64,000 bases of DNA from Natrinema halophilum (GTDB taxonomy: Archaea > Halobacteriota > Halobacteria > Halobacteriales > Natrialbaceae), in assembly GCF_013402815.2 (NCBI RefSeq), contig NZ_CP058601.1:1-64000 (forward strand). The letters are read 5' to 3'. Every line of letters begins with the position of its first letter. The stretch's first letter is position 1. Shown in pieces: positions 48,804 through 57,862 of the stretch. The notes beneath the pieces were generated by a model. It saw nothing but the letters and a program-made list of their open reading frames with translations, made no database searches and was not told the origin of the DNA. The position numbers were made by a program, and so were the translations under genes.

Positions 48804-51509
48804 ATGGACTCGCGCACGCACGAGCGCGTCGAGGAGTGGGATTCACGCCCGTTCAGCGGTGGTTTCGACGGGCTTTCCGATCTCGCTGCTACTGAATTCT
48901 CGGGTGCTGTCTCGGCGGCTGGCACGTGGCTCTTTATGCTCAATGGCCGTGTTGTTGGCGTCTTCGACGGCGATATCGAAGACTTCGAAACCGCCTCGGG
49001 GACGCGGTACGATGCACCTCACCCGTCACTCCCGTTACTCTGTGTGATGGAAGAACGCGGCGGCGACACTCGAGCGAATTACTATACGAACGAGACGCCG
49101 ATCCAGGAGGTAGACGAAACGCTTCAGAACGGCTCGTTTACCGGATACGTCGAACTAAGCGAGAACGTACTCAGCGGGGACTATTATGCGGTCTACTACG
49201 GCGGACGTCGCATGGCCGCCGCGTACATCGGCAACGCCGAGCGGCTACTCACCGGCGATGAAGCCTTCGACCGCGCAGCTGACGAAGTCGGAATCTACGA
49301 GGTCGTCGACGTCGACATCGACGTCACGGACGTTCCAGAGCCGGCAGACGGCGATGGCAACACGAAAGACGCAAGCGTCACCTCCGACGACATAACGGAT
49401 GCCGGTTCCGGTTCCGAATCCGATCCCGCTCTAGGGACCGGAACCGACGGGGAATCCTCAGATATCGAGGTCGGCATCCCTGGTGGGGACAACGCAGGAT
49501 CTGGTTCAACCGACGATTCACCGTCGTCCTCGATCGAACCGATTAACATTTCTGGTGACGATCCGACGGCCAACGATACCGACGCAGGACCCGACCCGAC
49601 CGAAGATGTAGCTGTCGACGATACTCCGACGAGTCCGTCCGATATCGACCTCACGGAGGACCCCACAGATATCACTCCGAACGGACCGTCCGCTCAGGAC
49701 TCGGATTCCACTTCCGCCGGCATCACTGGTGGGGAATCACCCGCTGATCCGTATCCAGATTCGGATTCGATCACTTCGGACGACGGGAGCGGACCCGAGG
49801 GACAGACGGAAACGAACGAACCAGAACAGGCCGAGGAAGCGGGCGACGACGCTGTTTCTTCCGCACCGGCCGAGACGGCATCTTCGCCCTCGCAGCCGGA
49901 TTCCACCCCTGCCGCCGTCTCGGAAAACGAGACCGCGACGACAGATAGCACGTCAGTGGACAGCAATACCGACGCCGACGACGCAGAATCGACGGCGGTC
50001 GAGGTCGAAGGACCGACAGATCCAGACCTCGAGGAGGTCGAGGCTGCAGCCGAAGAGTTAGACCGACACATCTCCTGGGTCGAAGAGGACGACGAAGACG
50101 ACGTCACGCAAGCCGACAACGAGGACGCACAAAGCGAGGAGCGAGCCACGACGACAGTCACGACGACCGAAACGCCGTCATCGGAATCGGACGACGTGGC
50201 AGAAACCGACGGAAACGACCTCGAGGAGCAGTTCGAACGCGAAGAACAGTGGCGGGAAACGCGACGCATTCCATCGATCGATCCGGACGATAGTGAGACG
50301 GAAACGACGGCAGCGAGTCCCGCAAACCGGACCGCGAGCAACGAACGGTCGTCATCGACGTCGAATACGGGTCGCGGTGTTGCCAGCCCGTCGTCCGAGA
50401 CGCAGTCTGACTCGAGGGCCGCGGCGGGGACGACGGAGGCGGCGGCCGGCGGCTCTTCGTCAGACGGTACCGATGGCCAATCTGCGAACCGAACTCGCCA
50501 GCAGAAATCTGCGCGTACTGGATCGACGGAATCCACGGCCCAGCGGGAGCAAAACCGTAGTTCCGCGCTCGAAGAAAAACTCGAAACCCTTCGAGAGCAA
50601 CGCGACGCGCTCGTATCGAAAGCTGAAGAACTCGAGGCAGAGCGCAACCGGTTGCAGTCACAGAACGACGAGCTCTCTGCGACGGTCGAACGCCTCCGGT
50701 CTCGTATCCAGGATCTCGAAACGGAACTGAAACGCGAACGCGAACGCGATTCCGCTGCGGCGGAGACTGGTTCGAACGCGGATACCCGACTCTCTCCCCA
50801 GCAGGCGCTCTCGGGAACGAACCTCTTCGTTCGGTACGCCTCGAAGAGTCAGGCGACTCTCGAGACGGCCCACGACGGCGCTGCTGATCGCAGTGAGGTT
50901 GCATCGAACCTCCGGCTCGAACACCACACACAGTTCGACTCGGCCGATGCAGTCGTCGATAACCAACCCTACGAGGACTTTCTTACGTCGACGATGCAAT
51001 ACCAGTTCGTCGACTGGCTCACTGAAACGCTCCTTTATGAGATTCGCGACACCGGCAATGCGAACGGGTTGGTGGATCTCTACGATGCGATTCCGCGAAT
51101 CGACCGGGCCGAACTCGATGCGTCTATCTCGCTCGCGGACGACGACACCGAAGACGTCCCGGATCAGGTTACCTTCGACATCGTCGCGTACGACAAAATG
51201 GGGAATCCGCTCGTGCTGGCCACTCTCAACGATTCACGCGAACCTGCCTCGAGGGAACTTCTCGAACAGCTGGAAGAAGCGTCGTCTGCGGTGAAGGCAA
51301 ACTATCCATCGCTCGCGGCGTCGATCGCCGTCACCTCGAGTTATTTCCAGCCCGGTGCACTCGAGGTAGCCGAACAGGCGACGAGTAGTGGCTTTCTCAG
51401 CCGTGGCTCGAAACTAAGTTACATTAATCTTTCGCGGAAGGAGGGCTATCACCTCTGTCTGGCCGAGTCACGTTCAGAAGGGTTCCATATGAACGTACCA
51501 GAACTCTAG
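48804..51509 (+). CDS. Large acidic protein with coiled coil between two conserved ends (DUF7527-like)
   Basis: This 901-aa protein has three parts. Residues about 1-170 form a globular domain (SGAVSAAGTWLFMLNGRVVGVFDGDIEDF, SGDYYAVYYGGRRMAAAYIG). Residues about 175-590 are Ser/Thr/Asp/Glu-rich and low-complexity. Residues about 585-660 form a coiled coil (LEEKLETLREQRDALVSKAEELEAERNRLQSQNDEL). The remainder is a second globular domain (TNLFVRYASKSQATLETAHDG, TFDIVAYDKMGNPLVLATLNDS). I believe it is the haloarchaeal DUF7527 family, sometimes named a transcriptional regulator, though I see no HTH. No signal or membrane helix is present. Function is unknown. Confidence 0.82.
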   Translation: MDSRTHERVEEWDSRPFSGGFDGLSDLAATEFSGAVSAAGTWLFMLNGRVVGVFDGDIEDFETASGTRYDAPHPSLPLLCVMEERGGDTRANYYTNETPIQEVDETLQNGSFTGYVELSENVLSGDYYAVYYGGRRMAAAYIGNAERLLTGDEAFDRAADEVGIYEVVDVDIDVTDVPEPADGDGNTKDASVTSDDITDAGSGSESDPALGTGTDGESSDIEVGIPGGDNAGSGSTDDSPSSSIEPINISGDDPTANDTDAGPDPTEDVAVDDTPTSPSDIDLTEDPTDITPNGPSAQDSDSTSAGITGGESPADPYPDSDSITSDDGSGPEGQTETNEPEQAEEAGDDAVSSAPAETASSPSQPDSTPAAVSENETATTDSTSVDSNTDADDAESTAVEVEGPTDPDLEEVEAAAEELDRHISWVEEDDEDDVTQADNEDAQSEERATTTVTTTETPSSESDDVAETDGNDLEEQFEREEQWRETRRIPSIDPDDSETETTAASPANRTASNERSSSTSNTGRGVASPSSETQSDSRAAAGTTEAAAGGSSSDGTDGQSANRTRQQKSARTGSTESTAQREQNRSSALEEKLETLREQRDALVSKAEELEAERNRLQSQNDELSATVERLRSRIQDLETELKRERERDSAAAETGSNADTRLSPQQALSGTNLFVRYASKSQATLETAHDGAADRSEVASNLRLEHHTQFDSADAVVDNQPYEDFLTSTMQYQFVDWLTETLLYEIRDTGNANGLVDLYDAIPRIDRAELDASISLADDDTEDVPDQVTFDIVAYDKMGNPLVLATLNDSREPASRELLEQLEEASSAVKANYPSLAASIAVTSSYFQPGALEVAEQATSSGFLSRGSKLSYINLSRKEGYHLCLAESRSEGFHMNVPEL

Positions 51510-51861
51510 GCCGCTGACAAAACTGTCCGAGAGAACGACGGGTCCGGGACGACCAAGCCGGAATTCTAGGCTGTCACTATGGCTACGAGTCCCGTTTGTT
51601 CGATCGAAATTCGCAACAGTAACGTCCACTACGGCCGGTATACTGCGTCGGGTAGCCACAGAGACAGCGCTAGTCAACGGATTGCCAGTGACTGCGCTGG
51701 TCGACGGGATTTTAACGGACGGCCCGCCCAGTACTGTACAGTAACGCGATGAGGCGTCAGCGATGTATCACGGAACGCGAAAAACGACGGTAGAGAATCG
51801 ATTGCGCTACGATAGCTATCGATTGCAGGGCAAGACGACAGTGTCCGACCCAGACGTGAGA
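51510..51861. other. Intergenic region with a perfect 12-bp palindrome and short direct repeats
   Basis: This is a 352-base gap between convergent genes. It contains tactgtacagta (51732-51743), a perfect palindrome; a near-repeat of about 17 bases (cgctagtcaacggattg and cgctggtcgacgggatt, near 51670 and 51696); and a repeated ctaggc motif at the end of the upstream gene and near 51566. No gene or RNA family was recognised. The palindrome may act in transcription termination, but that is a guess. Confidence 0.4.
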
Positions 51862-52167
51862 CTATCCTTCGATCTCAGCGACGTCTTCGATTTTCATCCC
51901 GTCGAGTTTGTCGACGATATCGTCGATTTTTCCGTCGAGTTCGTCGACGAACTCCGCGGTGCGCTCGGTTTTGATCGCTCCCTGACTCGAGGGCTCGATC
52001 AGGTTTTCTTCCTCGAGGACTCGCAGCGAATAGCGTACCTTGTGGTGTGGGTAGCCGGTTTCGTTCGACATTTTGACGATCCCGATCGGTTCGTTCTCGA
52101 TGACCATCTTCAGGACCTGGAGATGGCGCTCCAACATATCGACTTCCTTCTCAAGTCGGTCTATCAT
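51862..52167 (-). CDS. Small haloarchaeal winged-helix protein
   Basis: This 101-aa protein begins with a coiled-coil-like helix (MIDRLEKEVDMLERHLQVLKMVIENEP). A winged helix follows (GIVKMSNETGYPHHKVRYSLRVLEEENLIEPSSQGAIKT) and then a C-terminal amphipathic helix (EFVDELDGKIDDIVDKLDGMKI). The combination suggests a dimeric DNA-binding protein without a ligand domain. It is convergent with the 901-aa gene and divergent from purA, with about 300 bases upstream holding AT-rich promoter sequence (ttttaaaagttac near 52193). Target genes are unknown. Confidence 0.8.
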   Translation of the reverse strand: MIDRLEKEVDMLERHLQVLKMVIENEPIGIVKMSNETGYPHHKVRYSLRVLEEENLIEPSSQGAIKTERTAEFVDELDGKIDDIVDKLDGMKIEDVAEIEG

Positions 52168-52465
52168 GGCATTTGTTAACTTGTCTTTTGGCCTTTTAAA
52201 AGTTACTCTCGGCTGTTGAAACGACCACTCCCAACTGAATGCTCGTTCCTGTCAGTAGTTAACGCTTCCGATCCTGGTTATTCTTTCGATTGAGTTCGGA
52301 TGGAAAACTAACGCAAGTCGGATCGGTCAGTCGTATCGAGACCAATAGCGGTCAGCGACAGCGATCGATCGTTTCGGCCTCCCGGCGAACGAAAACCGTG
52401 TGATCCCTCGGTGGCACCCGTATACCGTAATCTGTTTATCGGCCGGGCAAGAATCCGCCGCTGTT

Positions 52466-53878
52466 ATGACCGTCACTATCGTCGGGTCGCAACTCGGCGA
52501 CGAAGGCAAGGGTGGGGTCGTCGATCTGTACGGCGACGCCGCCGACGTCGTTGCCCGCTACCAAGGCGGGGACAATGCTGGACATACCGTCGTTCACGAC
52601 GGGACGAAGTACAAACTGTCGCTCGTGCCGTCAGGTGCCGTTCGAGGGAAAATCGGCGTCCTCGGTAACGGGTGCGTCGTCAACCCGGAGACGCTTTTCG
52701 ACGAAATCGACACCCTACGGGAACGCGGACTCGATCCCGACGTCCGCGTCGCCGAGCGCGCACACGTAATCCTTCCGTATCACCGCGCGCTCGACGGTAT
52801 CGAGGAAGAAGAGAAAGACGACCTCGCCGCCGGAACGACCAAGCGCGGCATCGGTCCAACCTACGAGGATAAGGCTGGTCGTCGTGGCGTCCGCGTCGGC
52901 GACTTGCTCGATCCTGACGTGTTGCGCGAACGACTCGAGTACGTCGTCCCACAGAAGAAAGCTCTCGCCGAGAAGGTTTTCGAATCGGAGACCGGTGAGG
53001 CGTTCGATATCGATCATCTCTACGAAACGTATCGTGAGTACGGCGAGCGCCTCGCCGACGAGGGAATGACCGTCGACTGCGGGACCTTCCTCCAGGATCG
53101 CATCGACGCCGGCGAGAACGTTATGCTCGAAGGTGCACAGGGGACGTCCCTCGATATCGATCACGGCGTCTACCCCTACGTCACCTCCTCGAACCCGACC
53201 GCTGGCGGGGCGACCGTCGGCACCGGACTCGGGCCGACCGTCATCGGCGACGGCGAAGTCATCGGCATCGTCAAGGCCTACCTCTCGCGCGTCGGAACCG
53301 GCCCGCTGCCGACCGAACTCGGCGGAGTCGAGGGCCAGACGCCCGACTACGACGCGAGCGCGGCCCAGCGGACCGCAGAGGACGGAGCGGCGGAGCCGCG
53401 AGGTGACGAAGCCGTCGGCAACGACGAGGAGGAACTGGCGACTTACATCCGCGACGAAGGCGGGGAGTACGGAACCGTCACCGGCCGCCCGCGTCGGGTC
53501 GGCTGGCTCGACATGCCGATGCTGCGACACGCAGCCCGTGCAAACGGCTTTACCGGACTCGCGGTTAACCACATCGACGTCCTCGCCGGCCTCGAGGAAG
53601 TCAAGGTCGGTCACAGCTACGAGTTCGGTGGTGAGGAAATCCTCACGATGCCCCCGACGACCGAAGCGTGGGGCCGGTGTGAAGCCACGTTCAAGACGTT
53701 CGACGGGTGGCCCGATGTCGACTGGGCCGCGACCGCCGAGGACGGCTACGAAGCGATCCCCGAAAACGCGCGTCGCTACCTCGAGTACGTCGCAGACGAG
53801 CTCGATGCCTCGATCTACGCGGTCGGCGTCGGTCCCGGTCGCGAGGAAACCGTCGTCGTCGAAACCCCGTACGAATAG
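52466..53878 (+). CDS. purA: Adenylosuccinate synthetase (PurA)
   Basis: This 470-aa enzyme converts IMP and aspartate to adenylosuccinate using GTP, in AMP synthesis. The P-loop GSQLGDEGKGGVVD lies at the N terminus. Further hallmark stretches are QGGDNAGHTVV, GTTKRGIGPTYEDK, LEGAQGTSLDIDHGVYPYVTSSN and GRPRRVGWLD. ATG 52466 puts MTVTIVGSQ at the start as in the family. An insert rich in Ala/Glu/Asp (about residues 290-315, ASAAQRTAEDGAAEPRGDE) sits before ELATYIRDEGGEYGTVTG; it is longer than in most relatives and probably a surface loop. Confidence 0.96.
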   Translation: MTVTIVGSQLGDEGKGGVVDLYGDAADVVARYQGGDNAGHTVVHDGTKYKLSLVPSGAVRGKIGVLGNGCVVNPETLFDEIDTLRERGLDPDVRVAERAHVILPYHRALDGIEEEEKDDLAAGTTKRGIGPTYEDKAGRRGVRVGDLLDPDVLRERLEYVVPQKKALAEKVFESETGEAFDIDHLYETYREYGERLADEGMTVDCGTFLQDRIDAGENVMLEGAQGTSLDIDHGVYPYVTSSNPTAGGATVGTGLGPTVIGDGEVIGIVKAYLSRVGTGPLPTELGGVEGQTPDYDASAAQRTAEDGAAEPRGDEAVGNDEEELATYIRDEGGEYGTVTGRPRRVGWLDMPMLRHAARANGFTGLAVNHIDVLAGLEEVKVGHSYEFGGEEILTMPPTTEAWGRCEATFKTFDGWPDVDWAATAEDGYEAIPENARRYLEYVADELDASIYAVGVGPGREETVVVETPYE

Positions 53879-54094
53879 CGTCCGAACTTCTCTCGACCAC
53901 CATCGATCCGGCGGTGGGAAGGAACCATCGCCTCGGATTCTGCCGTCCGGGAGTTCCCCTCTCTGGCGATCCCGACGATCGCAGCGTTTCGGACGACCGT
54001 GAGGCAGTTCTCCGCTACCAGACCACGGGAGAGAAAAGCTTCTACCCCGGCGTTTTCCCGAAACCTTTTGCTGGAGGCGACGATCCTACCTAAT

Positions 54095-54289
54095 ATGAAA
54101 GAGTCGTTACTGGACATTCTCTGCTGTCCGCTCGACAAAAACGATCTGGAACTCGAGGACGCTGCCTACGACGAGGGTGAGGTCATCGGCGGAGCCCTCG
54201 TCTGCACCGAGTGCGGCGAACGATATCCGATCGAAGACGGCATTCCGAACCTGCTCCCGCCGGATATGCGCGAGGAAACACCGGCCTGA
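54095..54289 (+). CDS. trm112: Trm112-like methyltransferase activator
   Basis: This 64-aa zinc-binding protein reads MKESLLDILCCPLDKNDLELED at the start. The second Cys pair lies in VCTECGERYPIEDGIPNLLPPD. It is the Trm112/UPF0434 fold. Archaeal Trm112 activates several methyltransferases that modify tRNA, rRNA and release factor. ATG 54095 lies about 30 bases after a promoter-like stretch. A DUF7524-like gene follows 15 bases downstream. Partner methyltransferases are not encoded nearby. Confidence 0.88.
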   Translation: MKESLLDILCCPLDKNDLELEDAAYDEGEVIGGALVCTECGERYPIEDGIPNLLPPDMREETPA

Positions 54290-54304
54290 CCGGGCCGAGT
54301 TACC

Positions 54305-54895
54305 GTGCCCAGGACCGAAGTCACCGTCCACGTCAACCGCGGGAATGCAGACGCACTCGAGCCAGCGGCTGGTACGCTCGAGACCGACGGATCGGTCGCG
54401 CTCCGTTTACAGGGCCACGTGTCGCCCGCGCACGTTCACTGTCGCCTCGACGGTGACCTCGAACGGATTGCGTCCATAGAGCAGTCGAACTACTACGTCG
54501 AACCGGATGCCGTCACGACCGTTCCAGTCGTCGTGGATGCCGACACCATCGATCAGCCCATTGACGGGCGACTCGAGGTGGTAACGGGCTACGGCTCGGA
54601 ATCAGTCACGATCGACGTGACCGTCGTCCCCGGACCGCCGGCTGTCGATATCGACGATTCCCTGTCCGAACCGACTCGGCGAGAGCCCGATTCAACGGCT
54701 CTCGAGGACGCAATCGATCAATTCACCGCAGTTAGCGGACTCGAACCGGCGTCGCTTGCGGTTGTTGCACTCGGAGTCGTTGCGATCGTGATCGCAACAA
54801 CGACGGCGGCGACGATCGCCAGTCCGATCGCGACGGCCGGTCTCGGTATCGTCGTAGTCGGCGTCGTCGTGGCATTCTTGTTACTTGTCTGGTAA
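54305..54895 (+). CDS. Beta-rich protein with C-terminal double membrane helix (DUF7524-like)
   Basis: This 196-aa protein has an N-terminal beta-sandwich-like domain of about 110 residues (VTVHVNRGNADALEPAAG, RLQGHVSPAHVHCRLD, VTVVPGPPAVDIDDS). A linker follows, then two membrane helices (PASLAVVALGVVAIVIATTTAATIAS and GLGIVVVGVVVAFLLLVW). It begins with GTG at 54305, 15 bases after the Trm112-like gene, so the two are likely co-transcribed. I believe it is the haloarchaeal DUF7524 family. Function is unknown. Confidence 0.75.
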   Translation: MPRTEVTVHVNRGNADALEPAAGTLETDGSVALRLQGHVSPAHVHCRLDGDLERIASIEQSNYYVEPDAVTTVPVVVDADTIDQPIDGRLEVVTGYGSESVTIDVTVVPGPPAVDIDDSLSEPTRREPDSTALEDAIDQFTAVSGLEPASLAVVALGVVAIVIATTTAATIASPIATAGLGIVVVGVVVAFLLLVW

Positions 54896-54930
54896 TTTCC
54901 CCCCACGATTCGCGGTCGAGCTAGCGGGAA

Positions 54931-56100
54931 TCAGTCGTCGACCTGCGTTGCATCGAGCGTTCCGTCCTCGTCGAATCGTTTCGCCCGGAGATATCGGGCC
55001 CGATAGCGGTTCGCACCGTCGGTGACGTCCGCCTCGCGGATCTCGTCGGTGCGACCTTCTGCGACGGCGTCGATCAACTCCTCGAGTTGATTCAGTTCGC
55101 TCGTCGTCAACTCGAGTTGGTACGTCCGTTCCGTCTCGGATTCGAGAATCGCCCACCTCCGAGCGGCGGCGATCACGAGCGAACACGGCTCGCGGCAGGG
55201 AAACTGGCCGTCGCCGCCGTCGACACCGAGGTCGTCGTCCTCGTCGTACTCCCATTCGCGGCGCCGGAGACACTGCGAATCGTCGCAACATGCTTCTGCC
55301 AACCACGCGACGGCCTCGCGAGGGAGTTCGTCGACCACATCGTAGATTCCCGTCTGTCGTTCTGCGGTCTCGAGCCAGTGGTCGACGTCCAGGTTCCCGG
55401 ACAGTTCGCGGTGCCAGTTGGCGACCGTTGCCGGGTAGAAGAATCCGACTGTTTCGACGAGTTCGTCGCCCGAGAGACCGGTAAAGGCCCATCCCGAGGC
55501 GAGCGACGGTGCGGTCTTCAGCGGCCGGTAGCGGCCGTCTTCGTCGTACGTTGCAATCTCGCGGGCGTCACGTGGGTCGTCGTGTACCTCGAGGTCGACG
55601 AGATCGCTGTTGGCGTCGGCGACGTGCCAGAGATCGTAGACCCTCGCGCCGTTGGACTCGTCGACGTCGAGAAAGCGCGTCGTGATGGATAGTTGCCCCC
55701 ATTGGCGGTCGATGCCGTCACGGAGCGCATCGTACCGCTCCGGGACCGCGAGTGGCTCCTCGACGGCCCGTTCGCCGGTGTTTCCGTCGTCCAAGGCGCC
55801 ATCCCGTGGCGTCTTCGTGTTGGCGTCATCGAGCGGCGCCCGTTCGCACCATCGGAGGAACTCGCGGCGTGACGTACCCTCCCCGCCGACCGTTTTCTGC
55901 CAGTACCGCCAGTTCGTGACGTACTCTTCGCACGATTCGAGCGCTTGCTCGAGTTCGTCCTTCTCGAGGCCCGTCCATTCGTTCTCCGGGGTCTCGAGGG
56001 AGTACGTCTCGTCCGTTTCGTCGACGCGGAGCCCGTCGAACGCGATGCCCGACGACGCGCAGTCGACCAGGATCTCGTGATCATCGGACGCCACCGTCAC
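54931..56100 (-). CDS. DR2241-family protein, CbiX-linked, with a Cys-rich Fe-S-type C-terminal domain
   Basis: This 389-aa protein has the DR2241 layout. A long N-terminal part has few motifs. The C-terminal domain has four spaced cysteines (AEACCDDSQCLRRREW and FPCREPCSLVIAAARR) in the pattern of the family's 4Fe-4S binding domain. These proteins are encoded next to or fused to CbiX and are thought to act in cobalamin or siroheme synthesis; the role is not established. A GTG start at 56100 lies 3 bases after the cbiX stop, which supports co-translation. Confidence 0.85.
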   Translation of the reverse strand: MTVASDDHEILVDCASSGIAFDGLRVDETDETYSLETPENEWTGLEKDELEQALESCEEYVTNWRYWQKTVGGEGTSRREFLRWCERAPLDDANTKTPRDGALDDGNTGERAVEEPLAVPERYDALRDGIDRQWGQLSITTRFLDVDESNGARVYDLWHVADANSDLVDLEVHDDPRDAREIATYDEDGRYRPLKTAPSLASGWAFTGLSGDELVETVGFFYPATVANWHRELSGNLDVDHWLETAERQTGIYDVVDELPREAVAWLAEACCDDSQCLRRREWEYDEDDDLGVDGGDGQFPCREPCSLVIAAARRWAILESETERTYQLELTTSELNQLEELIDAVAEGRTDEIREADVTDGANRYRARYLRAKRFDEDGTLDATQVDD

Positions 56101-56103
56101 GCG

Positions 56104-57009
56104 TTAGTCCCCCGTACCCGTTCTCGAAGTCGATTCGGCGACCGCTTTCGCGGGTGAACCGGCGAGTTCGCGTACCGCTTCGCGAGCCTCGCCGATACCG
56201 GCACCGGCGTCGGCCGCACGCTCGAGGAGGACGTCGGCCATCAGCCCCTCGGTACCGACGGCACCCGTATACCAGATCCGATGACCGTCGACCGCGGCCG
56301 GGACGTCCCAGCCTCGCCGGTAGTCCTCGGTGAGCCCCATGTCCTCGGGAATGTCCTCCTGCGTGTGGTAGCCGTCGGCGATGAACAACGGAACCACGAC
56401 CACGTCCTGGCTCTCGAAGTACTCCGTCACGTCGTCGACCTCCGGTTCCTCGTCCATGAACAGCGCCTTCACCTCGTCGAAGCGGTCCCGCTCGCGGATT
56501 CGTTCGGTGTGATATTCGATCGCCTTCGCTGAGTTTTCGTTCCGTTCGGTGCCGTGGCCGACGACCGCGAGGCCGAACCCTTCGCCGACATCGGGATCTT
56601 CGGTCGCGGTCTCGGCTCGCTGGACGATAACGTCCGTCATCGCGTCGTGGGTCCCGACCGGCCCGCAGTAATGAATCGTCTTCCCGACGTCCCCGGCCTC
56701 GAGCGTGGCCTGCGAGGCGCTGGTTCCGTCGGACGCCCATTTATTCGGATCCCACTGCTCGAGGCGCAACTCCCGTGGTATCACCTGCTCGGTAAAGTAC
56801 CCTTCACTGATGAACAGCGGCACGACAAACACCTCGTCGGACTCGAGGGTTCGAATCACGTCGCGGAAATGCGGTTCCTCTTTCCAGAACGCCTCTCGAA
56901 CCTCGTCGAATGCGCCCGTTTCGCGGATCGTGTCCGCGTGGGCATAGGTCGGGTCGGAGGCGTCCGGATTCAGGTGCGATCCGTGTGCCGCGATGACCAG
57001 CGCTTGCAT
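56104..57009 (-). CDS. cbiX: Sirohydrochlorin cobaltochelatase (CbiX, long form)
   Basis: This 301-aa protein contains two CbiX domains in tandem. Each begins with an active-site His (IAAHGSHLNPDASDP and LAVVGHGTERNENS). Each has the PLFIS/PLFIA motif and a second His region (EGYFTEQVIP; ADGYHTQEDIPE). It inserts Co2+ (or Fe2+) into sirohydrochlorin, a step of the anaerobic cobalamin pathway or of siroheme synthesis. The gene is first in a leftward pair with the DR2241-type gene. Other cobalamin genes are not in the window. Confidence 0.93.
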   Translation of the reverse strand: MQALVIAAHGSHLNPDASDPTYAHADTIRETGAFDEVREAFWKEEPHFRDVIRTLESDEVFVVPLFISEGYFTEQVIPRELRLEQWDPNKWASDGTSASQATLEAGDVGKTIHYCGPVGTHDAMTDVIVQRAETATEDPDVGEGFGLAVVGHGTERNENSAKAIEYHTERIRERDRFDEVKALFMDEEPEVDDVTEYFESQDVVVVPLFIADGYHTQEDIPEDMGLTEDYRRGWDVPAAVDGHRIWYTGAVGTEGLMADVLLERAADAGAGIGEAREAVRELAGSPAKAVAESTSRTGTGD

Positions 57010-57120
57010 AAGTGGCGGTTAGGATGGGGACGGTATAGGAACTTCGCTGGCGGACCACATCGCCGGGTTACCGATGCCGGTATCACGATCGTCCGGACAG
57101 TTTGCCTTCCCTCGGCGGAT

Positions 57121-57465
57121 TCACGATGGGATTGAAACGTCGATTCGAGCCTCACAGGTACGATCCTGGGCTTTCAACTCGGCTCTTGCAACGTACTCAC
57201 CCGGCTCCGGATCGGTCCACTCCGCTTCGTAGCTCGTCGACGTACCGGGCTCTATGGTCTCGGAACTGAGTACCTGCGCGAACATGCGACCGTCGGTGAA
57301 ACGCCAGACCTCTTCGTCGCCGTCCGCGACGATAAAGTCCGCTTTACACGCGTCCGAGAATCGGAGTTCGACCGTTTCGTCGCCGTCGTTGGTGACGGTG
57401 AATACGAACAGTACCGCGTCTCTAGAATCCTCTCCCGTCGTCTCGAGCGATCCCTCGAGCGTCAT
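57121..57465 (-). CDS. BsuPI-type intracellular proteinase inhibitor domain protein
   Basis: This 114-aa, beta-rich protein has the BsuPI/IPI domain pattern: LFVFTVTNDGDETVELRFSDACKADFIVADGDEEVWRF, then MFAQVLSSETIEPGTSTSYEAEWTD and PGEYVARAELKAQDR. There is no signal peptide. In Bacillus the namesake inhibits an intracellular serine protease; for haloarchaeal members the role is not known. It is a lone gene between cbiX and the gap at 57466. Confidence 0.85.
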   Translation of the reverse strand: MTLEGSLETTGEDSRDAVLFVFTVTNDGDETVELRFSDACKADFIVADGDEEVWRFTDGRMFAQVLSSETIEPGTSTSYEAEWTDPEPGEYVARAELKAQDRTCEARIDVSIPS

Positions 57466-57862
57466 AATTCGAGGTTCGGGGCCGTCACAGATAGGTCTTG
57501 TCCGTCCTGAAACGAAAGAGACCGAAATCGACCGACATGGTCGAATTGCCGCCCTCGCTGAACCGGGGCGTCGGAGTATCGCGTAGCATTTGGAGAAGCG
57601 GCCGACGATCGTTGGTCGGCGGTCCGGTCGTTCGTCAGACTGCCGGTCTGGGGATGCTCTACTGGCTGTACTACGGAGATATTATACTACGACGTGGCGC
57701 TGAAAAGATGGTGGCGTCAGCGAACTAATACAGGGCATTCTGTAGCGATACACAGAATCTGATAGTAACGCCCGGCATCACGTCAGGACCGGCGACCTCC
57801 GAGTTCCACCGCACAACGGTGAAAGCGCTACGTCTATTTGCGCGCAGTCCGAACGTCCAATC
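57466..57862. other. Gap with one doubtful small reading frame
   Basis: This region has 397 bases. A rightward frame from ATG 57537 to 57728 would give 63 aa with a hydrophobic patch (GGPVVRQTAGLGMLYWLYYGDIILRRG). Codon bias is moderate, and no family is recognised, so it is at best a small unknown membrane-associated protein. Nothing else is seen. Confidence 0.35.
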
